From assembly GCA_029747585.1 (NCBI GenBank), contig JAPEVF010001287.1:1-11483 (forward strand): a stretch of DNA of 11,483 bases, read 5' to 3'. A program made the position numbers and the translations under genes. This DNA comes from Pleurotus djamor (taxonomy: Eukaryota; Basidiomycota; Agaricomycetes; Agaricales; Pleurotaceae). Below are positions 1 through 8,914 of the stretch, piece after piece. Position 1 is the first letter of the stretch, and the number at the start of each line of letters is the position of its first letter. The notes below the pieces were generated by a model. The model had not been told where the DNA came from. It saw nothing but the letters and a program-made list of their open reading frames with translations, and did no database searches.

Positions 1-323
1 CTTGGTTTTTGAGGATGGATGAAAGTCCGAGTCAAGCCCACAAATTTGTCGCAGCGTAAAAAATCGACGGAGAGATGTTAGGCATGTTAGGGACTTGGGA
101 CAAGTCCGAGTTTTGCCGAAAAGCCGGAGCTCCGTTGACGCTCAATAGGCGCGTGGATGGCCTGAGACGATCCGGCTCCGCCGTTTGGTAAATTTGTTGA
201 AGGTGTACCGTTGGGTCGTTTCCGCTTTCATTACATGGAGTCCGCAACTCTGGGTGCATGCTCAAAGTTTCGGTTTTGTTTATTAGGCACTTGGCTCTTG
301 CCAGCTAGCCTTGCCAACCCCCC
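1..323. other. Upstream region of the NRAMP gene
   Basis: No gene is supported here. Small open frames on the minus strand (for example 32-265) show no recognisable protein. The stretch probably holds the promoter and 5' leader of the transporter that starts at 324. Short motifs seen: the 10-mer AAGTCCGAGT occurs twice (23-32 and 102-111), and CGGAGCTCCG (125-134) is a perfect 10-bp palindrome. No clear TATA box is visible close to the start. An in-frame TAG at 306-308 closes the transporter frame just upstream of its ATG. Confidence 0.5.
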
Positions 324-2533
324 ATGATGTCCGCCCGCTCTCGCGAATCCCAACCCGCCATGGACGATTCCACCTGGACATCCCGCTTCAAAACCGCTGG
401 TAGAACAGTTCTCCAACACGTCAGGAAGCATACCGGTGTCGGTATAGTTTGTGCCGTTGCATACTTTGATCCGTAAGTCGTCGTTTTCTGTCAAAGGACC
501 AATATCGCTGAGAGCAGATGTGATTTCCAGGGGAAACTGGGGCGTCGATCTCCAGGCTGGGTCAGAATACGGCTATAAACTTCTTTTTGTCGTTTTGCTG
601 GCGGGTCTTTTCGCTGTCTTTTTGCAGGTAAGGCGACTGATCAGTTGATCGATGGTGGGAAAAACATGATGTTGACCAGCTCGTTTTGTCAATAGGTTCA
701 GGCGAGTAAGTTGGGATGTGTGACGGGTCTGGGTGAGTGTACCCTTCTTTGTGATTTGTCCGTCTGGGTCCCCCTGGCTGCGTCATAGAGGAAAGAAGAG
801 TGTTGCAGCGATTTCATCTCATTGTCGTGGAGCCTTTACTCGGATGCTAACACGATCCTGATATTTTCTAGATCTTGCCTCCCATTGTCGGCTGCTACTT
901 CACGATCGTCCGAAACACACGAAGCTATGGCGGTGGCTTGCTCTCTACCCTCTCTATTTCCTCGCTGAAATTGCCATCATCGCAACCGACTTGGCTGAGC
1001 TACTAGGATCAGCCATCGCCTTGTGCATGCTGTTCCCGCGTTTGGAGCTCTGGCACGGTGTCCTTATCACTGGCTTCGACGTTTTCCTTATCTTGGCCAT
1101 GGGCGATCCACTGCGAGGTAAACCGGTTCGAATGTTCGAGTTCCTGATTGCGGCGTTGGTAATGATGTCTTCTTTTTCGTATCAACCAAGTCTTCTGACT
1201 AAACGGGTTTACTCAGGTCTTCGCCGTGCTGATATGCATGGGTATTATCCTAAGTAAAGTCGACATTGATTGGGCGGACACATTTCATGGGTTCGTCCCT
1301 TCCAGAACCATTTTTCAAAGCGGGGCACTCTATATCTGTACGCCGTCTCTTAATTCGGACTTTGTGTGCTTGTTCCTGATCCGGTGATCGTTGTAGCTGT
1401 TGGAATTGTTGGTGCCACCGTAATGCCCCACAGTCTCTTCCTTGGTTCCTCGTTAGCCACTCAAGACCGATTGGACTTCTTGCCCTCCGAGGATGATAAA
1501 ATCAAGTTGACAACAACGAGCACGACGACCTCTTATGATTCTCATGTCGCAGAACCGCTTCCTTTGTGGCGGCGATGTTTGCAACGGTTACGTGATTTCG
1601 TGGTAGGCGCACTTCGTGCTCCACCTTTCGATCCAAATCGAGCTCGACCAAAAACTCATGCGGACCGGGAAAACCGGCCTTTGTCGTTCGTCCGAGCCCA
1701 CCTGAACCACGGTGTCTTTGATGTCGTATTCAGTTTACTTGGCTTTGCCGTGCTCATCAATTCTATGTACGTCGTTTTACTCGATGGCTTCTTGGGATAC
1801 TGCTGACCCCTTGCACTGCTATAGGATCTTGATACTCGCGAGTGCCGTCTTTTTCTATGGGGGAGCGGGTACACCGGACCAGGCTGCTAGTCTGTTTGAT
1901 GCCTACGATGTGATTCGTGACTATGTGGGGACCGGTATGTGTCTCAATGCGTGTCGGGATAGGATGCTGACGGTTTTCCTAGCTGCTGCGACGCTCTTTG
2001 CTTTGGCGCTTCTCGCCTCCGGTCAAAGCTCTTCCCTAATCGCTACTGTCGCTGGTCAAGCTGTCTCTGAAGGGTTCCTTCAGTGGCGTGTTTCTGTGAG
2101 TGCGCTCGTCTGTGAATAGCTGAACGTCCAACTGATACGAACATATCTTTAGCCTATCGTTAGGCGCTTCCTCACACGGCTGCTCGCCATAATACCTTCA
2201 ATGGCTGTCGCCATCGCCGTCGGCCGTAGAGGCATCGACGAGTTACTTGTGATATCTCAAGTCGTCCTCTCCATCGTCCTTCCCTTCATCACTCTCCCAC
2301 TCATCTTGTTGACATCCTCAAAATCCGTGATGTCCGTCAAAAAGCCTGCTCCACATATTACCGAACTTTACGGAGATGGACAAACTGCGGGAAGCGACCC
2401 GGAGCGCAGTGCGTCGACGGAATCTGTTGATTACAGCAGCGGTATTGTCGCGACCTGCATAGGGTGTGCGATATGGCTGGTTGTGGCATCTGCGAATATG
2501 TATGTAATTATATCCCTGGCGATGGGGAATTAA
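324..2533 (+). CDS. NRAMP-family divalent metal transporter (SMF type), nine exons
   Basis: Spliced model of 554 residues: exons 324-472, 531-627, 696-732, 872-1158, 1217-1337, 1397-1766, 1825-1934, 1983-2095 and 2153-2533. All junctions are GT-AG and keep the frame. The family imports Mn2+, Fe2+ and related metals by proton coupling, at the plasma membrane or in endosomal/vacuolar membranes; which membrane applies here is not visible. Hallmarks: the TM1 DPGNW motif (D49, N52), with the proline codon split by intron 1; the conserved [13 protein letters not shown] helix; and the TM6 motif GATVMPHS (A237, M240, H242). D49, N52, A237 and M240 correspond to the metal-binding positions known in the family. 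Hydrophobicity fits about 11 membrane helices. A hydrophilic loop of about 85 residues (roughly 252-336) separates TM6 from TM7. The start is the first of two ATGs after an in-frame TAG at 306-308. The C-terminus ends directly after the last helix. Intron 3 (733-871, 139 bp) is unusually long for this gene. The family call is very sure; the exact N-terminus less so. Confidence 0.93.
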
Positions 2534-3052
2534 TGTTAGGCAGCTTCACGAATGGACATTTAGAGTAATTATGAACGTACACGCGTATCCTATGTATCAA
2601 CAAAAGAACACTACAAGTTTCTAGCTACTTTCTAGAGAGCCTAACTAGGTGTCAGACACGTCCAGGGCAGTTCGTGTCGGTACTCAGGCGGCGAGTAAAA
2701 TGAATTGCTTCTGGGCATCCGCTAGAGTGGGTCTCGACAAGGAGGCGGTATCGTTATTTCCTGATAGTTGCGTGAGATATCAGTGGTATTTTCAAGTGAC
2801 GGGGTTGAAAAGGAAAACATGAACGCACTGGGTGAGGCATGATGATCATCTTCACGGCGAATTTCAACATCTAGCGCTAACGTAAAACATACCATTGCTC
2901 GCGAGCGTGTGATGATCTGGTTTCCAGCGGCGATAAGTAATTGGAGCGAGGGCATAGCTGTTTGAGCGCGGAGACAAAACAAGGGCGAGGGTATGTGGAA
3001 CGTAGATGAAGTTGGAATTCAACCCGTCCAGGCTCGTCCAGGCTCCCCGTGA

Positions 3053-3090
3053 AGGAGTCACCACCGTCAGGGGCAGGGTCCCTGACTCCT
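3053..3090. repeat. Nested inverted repeats upstream of F-box gene 1
   Basis: AGGAGTCA (3053-3060) pairs with TGACTCCT (3083-3090), and inside it GTCAGGG (3066-3072) pairs with CCCTGAC (3080-3086) around a 7-base loop. The outer arms carry the core TGACTC in both orientations. That core resembles the known TGACTCA site of Gcn4-type bZIP factors but lacks its last base. A regulatory role is inference only. Confidence 0.4.
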
Positions 3091-3102
3091 GACCAGGTAG
3101 TT

Positions 3103-3129
3103 ACTGTGGCGCTTAGGGCCACTGTGGCC
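3103..3129. repeat. ACTGTGGC direct repeat with palindrome GGCCACTGTGGCC
   Basis: ACTGTGGC occurs at 3103-3110 and 3121-3128. The second copy lies inside a perfect inverted repeat, GGCCAC-T-GTGGCC (3117-3129). It ends 77 bp upstream of the ATG of F-box gene 1, so it could be a dimeric factor site. The factor is unknown. Confidence 0.4.
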
Positions 3130-3206
3130 TTTGTTCCTCCGTCACCACCGAGTCGCCACTCAACCATCATCATTCGACTTGCTGCAACCGATTTTAAGTG
3201 TTATCA

Positions 3207-4960
3207 TGGTGAGGCCTCCACCCAGGGCATTTGACGCCGGCCTCTGACCACAAATCAATTTTTAGAAATGCATATTCACGGACTACGCGGCTCAAGAAGC
3301 CATTGATGAACAAATCGCTCAGCACGAAACTGCTATTCAAGCTTTGAAAACACGCAGGAATACACACAGCGCGGTATCAAAGCTACCCATTGAAATTCTC
3401 TCACTGATATTCGAGACTGTGAGGCTTCAGGACTTTACCACCGCGGGAGAAGATCCTACCGACATACTTGGTGTCTGTCGGCATTGGCGAAACATTGCCT
3501 TAGACTATCCGCCTTATTGGTCCATGATCAACATAGACGAAAGCTGCCCTCTTGAAGCCATACGTCGATCTAAATCAACACCTTTGCGTGTATCTTGCAA
3601 CCTGATGATGTCTCCCGTTGGCAACGACGCATTTTGGCATTCGCTACAAATGGTCATGAACTATAGGCACCAGGTGGAAGAATTCTCTCTCACTTTGAGT
3701 CACCTACATGACGAATCGGCTGAGGAATTTTTTGACGTGGTTTCCCTGTTTGACGCCCCGCTTCTCCGCTATTTAACGATCGAAGCTGGGGTGCTGTCTT
3801 TGCCGACCCATCGCCTGTCAAGGGCAATTCCTTTCAAGGTTGTCCCCTCTCTCCATGTTTTGCGCCTTCACGGCATTCATTTCCCACCAGATATTCCCGA
3901 TCTTCCTTCGCTACGCTCCCTCGTTATGGACGGCTACCATGAAATCGACGATATGTCGCTTTCTTGGATTATCAAGTTACTTCGAAAGACTCCAAACGTC
4001 GAGCGTATATCCCTTGACCGGATAGCATCTGCCGATCCCATGGACGTTTCAGGTCCTCTGCCTGTCCCACTTCCTCGCCTAAGAAGTCTTGTGGTATATT
4101 CGAGAAGCACCATGGAGGCCAAGCTGTATGAATACCTCGACTTTCCGAGTTCCATCGAGATCTTTGCGGTCTTCCGTCTCATCGACGATGAATCATTAGG
4201 ATGCTACTATCTAACCAACTTGGGGCGTTTATTATCCCGGCTGACGTCTGGTCCCATGCCAGTCTCGTTTGAAAAAATAACCATCAATGTAGACCACGAA
4301 ACATCCCGATTCGTGTTTAAGCTTTCGACAGCCGGTGCTAAGAACCCCTCCGTCAGCTTCTGGCTACCCATGGACCCGTCAAGGCTGGCCTCTTATGCTC
4401 GCCTCTGTGCCGCCATACCACTAGACCGTGTCTTGGAGGTCACGTTTGAAAGCGGAAGGGATCCCACAATTTCTAGAGCGTGGTCAGATCTCTTTCCCAA
4501 ACTGACGAACACGAAGACCCTTGAAATTATATCCCAGGAACAGTCCGTGCTTTCTCCTCTTTTAACAACCTCAAGAGGTGCACCATGTAACACGAAACTC
4601 GAAGTTTTATACTACGGGAGGATGGTATTCTACGAGGATCCGGCTCTAGAAGGGGCATCAAGCATGACCGAGTTCTTAAGCGCGGAAATCGACGGCCTAA
4701 TGGAGGAGGAAGTGTTGGTTCGAGTTGTTGATGAAGACCGTCCGTGTCCATTTCCTTCAACGACTGCCTTACTCCGTAGACGCCGCGAAATGGGGGTTCC
4801 GATTCAGAAACTTATTATTCGTAACTGCGAGATCACCGCGCGACAGGTCGATCTTTTGAAAAGATATGTTGAAGTCGACTGGGATGGGATTGTTGCCATA
4901 CGTCATACGTCGGTAGCGGTAGAGAATGACGAGAAGTACTCCTGTCCTCACTTGTTGTAA
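3207..4960 (+). CDS. F-box-like protein, paralog 1 (start codon alone in exon 1)
   Basis: Spliced model of 565 residues: exon 1 is only ATG (3207-3209), the intron is 3210-3265 (donor GTGAGG, branch CTGAC, acceptor TTTTTAG), and exon 2 is 3266-4960. Residues 5-33 form a charged helix (about IDEQIAQHETAIQ) of the sort found before the F-box in Agaricomycete proteins. An F-box follows at about 38-90 (KLPIEILSLIF, then GVCRHWRNIA and W-S-MINID). The rest is leucine-rich and probably forms an irregular LRR-like substrate-binding part, although no clean repeat consensus is visible. F-box proteins bind Skp1 and present targets to SCF ubiquitin ligases; the target here is unknown. The model is supported by the minus-strand paralog at 5130-6824, which has the same start exon and about the same length. 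The frame is open upstream of the first in-frame Met only as far as the acceptor, because TAG at 3263-3265 closes it. The C-terminus runs about 16 residues past the paralog's end. Start model fairly sure, family sure. Confidence 0.85.
3210..3265 (+). other. Intron directly after the ATG of F-box gene 1
   Basis: This 56-bp intron starts immediately after the start codon. Its first 17 bases are nearly identical to those of the matching intron in the paralog (GTGAGGCCTCCACCCAG against GTGAGCCTCCATCCAG). If it is kept in the mRNA, translation from ATG reads 13 codons and stops at TGA (3246-3248), the TGA that is part of the likely branch site CTGAC. Confidence 0.75.
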
Positions 4961-5129
4961 AGAAACCACCACATGCCCGGAATCATTTTGGATAGTACTA
5001 TATACTTACCCGTCATTTAGTAGACTACTTCCCCCATATCGTTGTTGAATAGTCGTAGATACTCGCATCAACGTTCATTGTAAACTAACATGATTCACAT
5101 AAGTAATTCTACCTTAGGTCCACGGTTAA
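4961..5129. other. Short spacer between convergent F-box genes
   Basis: A 169-bp AT-richer gap between two stop codons facing each other. It must hold both 3' ends, so the two transcripts may overlap as antisense tails. No hairpin or classical polyadenylation hexamer (AATAAA) stands out by eye. Confidence 0.5.
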
Positions 5130-6824
5130 CTACAACCTGAGACCATCAATTTTTCCATCCCAGTCGACTTCAACGTATCTTTTAAGGATATCCACCTGTC
5201 GCGCAGTGACCTCGCATTCCCGAATGATCACTTTCTTGATTGGGACGCCCATTTCGCGGCGCCTTTCGATGAGGCCGGCCGTTGAGGAAAACGGACATGG
5301 GTGGTTTTCGTCTACGTCTCTGATTGACAGCGCTTCCTTCAGTAAGGCATCGATTTCCGCCTTGGAAAGGTCATCAAGGTTTGAGATCCCTTCTAGAGTC
5401 GGTTCGTCGTCGAATATCATCCCCTGATAGGATAAAACCTCGAGTTTCGGATTATGAGGCCCACCACTGGAGGTGTCTAGTAGAGGGGATAACACCGACG
5501 GTTCATGGGTTATGATTGTGAGGGTTTTCATGTTTGTAAATTTAGGAAACAGATCTGACCAAGCTTCAGAAATTTTGAGATCGTTTCCGTCTGTAAATGT
5601 GACCTCTAGGACACGGTCCAAGGGGATGCTGGAGCAGAGTCCAGCATAAAAGTCCAGCTTTGATAGGTCCAAGGGTAGTAAAAAGATGACGGAGGGGCTC
5701 GTGGCACTAGCCGTCGACAGCTCAAGACCAAATTCATCGATTTCGCTGTACGAGTTAATCTGGATCCTCTCGAACGAGGCTGGCATGGCACCGGACGTAA
5801 GCCGTGATAGAAGGTGCCTTAAGCTTGTTAGGTAAAGGGGTTCTGATGATTCATAGTCGAAGTCGTTGAAGCCCCCTTCAATGGTTGTGAAACTCGGAAA
5901 GTCAAGATAATCATAGAGCTTAGACTCCGTCGTGCTTCTCGACGCGGTGGAAAGACGTGTTAGGTGAGGAAGAGAGACAGGAAGAGGACCTGGAATGTCC
6001 ATGAGATTTGGGGATGCTATTTCGGAAAGTCTTATATTCTCTACATTGGGAGTCTTGCGAAGAAGCTGGATGATCCAAGGAAGTGACAGAGAATGTTCAC
6101 CATAATAATCGTTCAGAGCGAGTGAGCGGAGCGACGGAATATGGGGAATAGAATCGGACGGGAAAATGACGCGTGTGAGCCGGAGGATATGGAGGGATTG
6201 GAGGTCGGCAAAAAGGATCTCCCTTGTCAGGCGCAAAAGGGATGTCGCTTGAACAACCAAGCGACGTAGACTCGGAGCGCGGCATCTGGCTACAATTTCG
6301 AGAAATTCATTGACCGTGAAATCATCACTGAAGCCATGGCATTTGAGTGAAAAATCTTCAAAGCGTTCGCTCTGTGCCATGACGATTCTAATTGAATCGT
6401 GGAAGTGTTCTTGGGAAGCACGAGCTGTTTCTAGATTGCAAGAAACATGCAGAAGGGTAGACTTCGATCGTCGGATTGCTTCGAGAGGACAGTCTTCATC
6501 GACATCGATCAAGGACCAAAAGGACGGGGTTTCCAGGACAATATTTCGCCACTGCTGACAGACACCAAGTATGTTGGTGTTCGCTCCCGTAGAAAAGTCG
6601 TGAAGTTTCACGGCCTTGAATATAGGTGAAAGAATGTCGACGGGTAGCTTGGACACAGCACTGTACGTATTCCGGCGACTTCTCAAGGATTGGATAGCAG
6701 TCTCATGTTGAGCAATTTGTTCATCAATAAATTTCTGAGCTCTGTGATCAGTGAATATACCAAGCTGAAGTTGGGTCATTAGTCAGGCGAGGAGTTGGTA
6801 GTGCACTGGATGGAGGCTCACCAT
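5130..6824 (-). CDS. F-box-like protein, paralog 2 (start codon alone in exon 1)
   Basis: Spliced model of 545 residues on the minus strand: exon 1 is the ATG at 6824-6822, the intron is 6821-6765 (donor GTGAGC, branch CTGACTAATGAC, acceptor CTTCAG), and exon 2 is 6764-5130. Architecture matches paralog 1: helical N-terminus (IDEQIAQHETAIQSLRSRRN), F-box at about 38-88 (KLPVDILSPIF, GVCQQWRNIV, FWSLIDVD), then a leucine-rich C-terminal part ending in a block shared almost exactly with paralog 1 (ARQVD-LKRYVEVDWDG). By eye, well over half of the residues are identical along the full length, so the pair arose by duplication with inversion. The likely role is substrate adaptor of an SCF ubiquitin ligase; the target is unknown. 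An ATG at 6779-6777, inside the intron and in frame, would give a 549-residue form with a slightly different N-terminus if the intron is retained. I prefer the spliced start because it reproduces the paralog's N-terminus at equal length. Confidence 0.86.
6765..6821 (-). other. Intron directly after the ATG of F-box gene 2
   Basis: A 57-bp intron placed exactly as in the paralog. Unspliced reading from the ATG at 6824 again gives 13 codons before TGA in the branch site. In this copy one codon (CTA) and then an in-frame ATG (6779-6777) follow the TGA, so reinitiation could still make a nearly full-length protein. Confidence 0.72.
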
Positions 6825-7555
6825 CCTAGCACATTGATGTCGTTTGTACGTCGCTAAACAGGAAGTTGACAGTTCAGGATGGGGAAGCGCCCAATGTTCT
6901 AAGCGCCCAAAGAACGCACCAGTGCGTCACCATCAATCCCTCAATAATCGCTGTACACATGTGTACCTGCTCTGCCTTCACTTCAAAGCAGTGTGAACCG
7001 GCTAGAATATCTTTGCTGCCTACACGTCCCCGTCAACGTTTGGTCAACGTTCAAACTGTGACTTGAACCTTCGAGCTTTAGGCCGCGAGGACTTCTCGAA
7101 CTTGTCTAGAATACCAAGCATCGGCCCCATGACGGCTGTGAGTGACTCCTACTTCAGCTCGATGCTCAAGCGCTCATGTATCATGCGGCATGTCAGTGCA
7201 TTTCGTCGTGGTCGATGATCAATGAAGCCCCGAAAGGAATGACTAGCTCCTATGCTCCAGCCGAACTCAACCCGAATCTTCTGGCTAGAAATATCTCTCT
7301 GCTGAGGCCGACGGGGGCGTTTATCCGTTGAAACAGCTTCGCTTACCCCGCGAACTCAACACTTCGGTGCCGTCTGTTGTCTAAAAATGTTTGCCGCTTC
7401 TCCGGGCTCCCTGGAACTTCCTTTTCGGCGATGGCACAACCTGGAGCTTTTGTGTAGGCTATTTCTTGCCAATGCTCCTGCTGTATCCCTAGGAAGTGGG
7501 ATGATTAAGCCCTTCTCGCTTCTCAATCCTACCGAACTTTCCGGGACATGCAGAC
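6825..7555. promoter_or_regulatory. Divergent intergenic region between F-box gene 2 and lectin gene A
   Basis: About 730 bp with no supported gene, expected to carry promoters for both flanking genes. Visible short elements: AAGCGCCCAA twice (6885-6894 and 6901-6910); inverted repeat ACGCAC-CA-GTGCGT (6914-6927); perfect 14-bp palindrome GTACACATGTGTAC (6953-6966); and GTCAACGTT twice at 11-bp spacing (7032-7040, 7043-7051). An open frame from ATG 7387 runs in frame into the lectin gene, but I treat it as leader or promoter sequence because the TATA-like box lies downstream of that ATG. Confidence 0.5.
6953..6966. repeat. Perfect 14-bp palindrome
   Basis: GTACACATGTGTAC is its own reverse complement over all 14 bases. 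It lies about 130 bp upstream of the F-box gene 2 ATG and about 690 bp upstream of lectin gene A. It has the form of a dimeric transcription factor site, but I know no factor that binds it. Confidence 0.45.
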
Positions 7556-7602
7556 GGCGATGTCTAGTCGATGTGGGATTGCCAGTTTTGCTTAAAAGCT
7601 GG
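7556..7602 (+). promoter_or_regulatory. Core promoter block of lectin gene A, shared with gene B
   Basis: The block is alignable over about 47 bp with 9286-9333 in front of the second lectin gene. It holds an identical 14-mer, GTCGATGTGGGATT (7567-7580), and an identical TATA-like GCTTAAAAGC (7590-7599). The TATA-like element begins 67 bp upstream of the ATG, which leaves a leader of about 30-40 bases if transcription starts about 30 bp after it. The function is inferred from conservation between paralogs while the flanking sequence has diverged. Confidence 0.65.
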
Positions 7603-7656
7603 AGAGAGTGTCCGCAAGAAAGCACTCACTCAACGCAGTCAGTAGTCAGTCTCAAG

Positions 7657-8914
7657 ATGTTCCGTCTTTCCACCCTTTCGCTGTTGTTGCTTGCGGCCAT
7701 TGCTCTCGCAGATCGATCCCTCATCATCAACAATCTCTGCCCCAGCGATATCAGTCTGTTTATCAGTGCAGCCACTCAGCCGGTCTTGCCAAAGTTCTCG
7801 AGTCGCACACTGTCGGTCCCGAACAACTTCAACGGCTCCTTCTACAGCAGCGCGAATGGAGGCCAGGGGACTGGCCGTCTAGCTACTGAAGCTGTCTTGC
7901 GCTTGGAGGTATGTGGTGATACGTTCATCCATCTTTCAAGCAGGCTTAACATATCTATCTCCACAGAATGGCTATTATTACGTCCTCAAGGATCCTAGCC
8001 ACTTCAACATGGGTGTGACCATCAGCCCGCATTCAGTACAGGTAACGCTCCGCCACCCTCAGGACGACATTCCGACTAACCTGACCTACTAGCCCAACGG
8101 CTTCTGCTCTAACATCACTTGCGACGATGCGAATTGCGTACCTGCATTCAACTTGCCGCAAATTCCATCCAACTTCCCTCCCGCGACGGCGACTCCGCCC
8201 CAGCCACCTTTATATCAATGCCCAGGCGACAACATCGGTTTCACGGTCTCGTAAGCTAATTTTCTTCAATTTGCTTCGACTTAGGTGCTCATAATCCCGT
8301 TATGAAGGTTCTGTCCCTCCGGTTCATTCCCCTCTGATAACTCCTTCCAAATACATCCTCAGGCCAGTACAAGCAAATGCCTCGATGTTCGGGGTGGTCA
8401 ACTCGCAAACAACACGCCTGTCCAAATGTACGTGTCACCCCTGTTCCATATACTCAACATCTGCTTTTGCTAATTTCCTCCGATCTACAGTTTTGATTGT
8501 AATGGCTCAGCTGCTCAGAATTGGGTTATCAACGCTGGGTCTACTAAGGTGCAGCTAGCTGGTACCAATTTCTGTCTTGATGCCGGATCGGGTGAGCTGT
8601 CTTTGCGTCCAGCAATGTTAGACCAGGCCTAACTGTCAACTCAACATTAGCACCTGCGAACGGTGTCGGAATGAAGATCTTCCAGTGCTTTGACAACCTT
8701 CCCGCTCAACAATGGTTCCTGACCGACGACAACCGTATTGCTCTCGAAGGACAAGGTGACCAGGAGTCTATCCGCACAGCTCACTGCACGTATTGACTCT
8801 CCCGTCCCTCTAGGCCTCTGCCTCGATTTAACTGAAGGGGATCTGACAAACGGGAACCAAGTTCAGACTTGGCAGTGTACCGATAACGACGGTAACCAAG
8901 CTTGGATCCATTAA
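7657..8914 (+). CDS. Secreted thaumatin-like/ricin-B lectin fusion protein A
   Basis: Spliced model of 303 residues, seven exons: 7657-7908, 7967-8041, 8093-8250, 8308-8427, 8491-8591, 8651-8755 and 8814-8914. Residues 1-18 are a signal peptide (hydrophobic core, cleavage after ALA), so the product is probably exported. Residues 19-170 carry six cysteines (28, 114, 119, 124, 152, 164) and landmarks of a thaumatin-like fold: INNLCP, a stretch ending FNMGVTISP, C-x4-C, and a closing CPG(x4)FTVSFCP. The disulfide-rich lobe II of full-size thaumatin-like proteins is missing. A proline-rich segment (about 131-149) lies within it. Residues 175-303 form a ricin-B beta-trefoil with three CLD...QxW repeats (CLDV/QNW, CLDA/QQW, CLDL/QAW; W213, W257, W301), expected to bind sugars such as galactose types. 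N-glycosylation sequons include N116 and N206. There is no enzymatic A chain. The lectin part is near certain; the thaumatin-like assignment is inference from motif order. Confidence 0.88.

Larger units (their letters stand above)
2534..3206. other. Intergenic region between the NRAMP and F-box genes
   Basis: No supported gene. It should hold the 3' UTR of the transporter and the promoter of the F-box gene that begins at 3207. Overlapping minus-strand open frames (2722-2982, 2864-3064, 2877-3173) match no family that I recognise and share no consistent splice model. GCTCGCGAGC at 2897-2906 is a perfect palindrome. CGTCCAGGCT is tandemly repeated around 3026-3047. The last 150 bp hold several inverted repeats, listed separately. 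Confidence 0.45.

Noticed and set aside
231..494. 87-codon minus-strand open frame over the NRAMP 5' end
   Set aside because: It is antisense to exon 1 and intron 1 of a clearly real gene and shows no domain of its own.
2722..3173. Overlapping minus-strand open frames as a separate gene
   Set aside because: They read in competing frames, match no family I recognise, and no splice model joins them into a convincing protein.
6777..6779. ATG at 6779 (minus strand) as the normal start of F-box paralog 2
   Set aside because: It lies inside a well-formed intron whose position and sequence match paralog 1. It is kept only as a possible start on unspliced mRNA.
7387..7656. In-frame ATG at 7387 that would add 90 residues to lectin protein A
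   Set aside because: The signal peptide starts at 7657, the conserved TATA-like box (7590-7599) lies inside this supposed extension, and the paralog has no equivalent.
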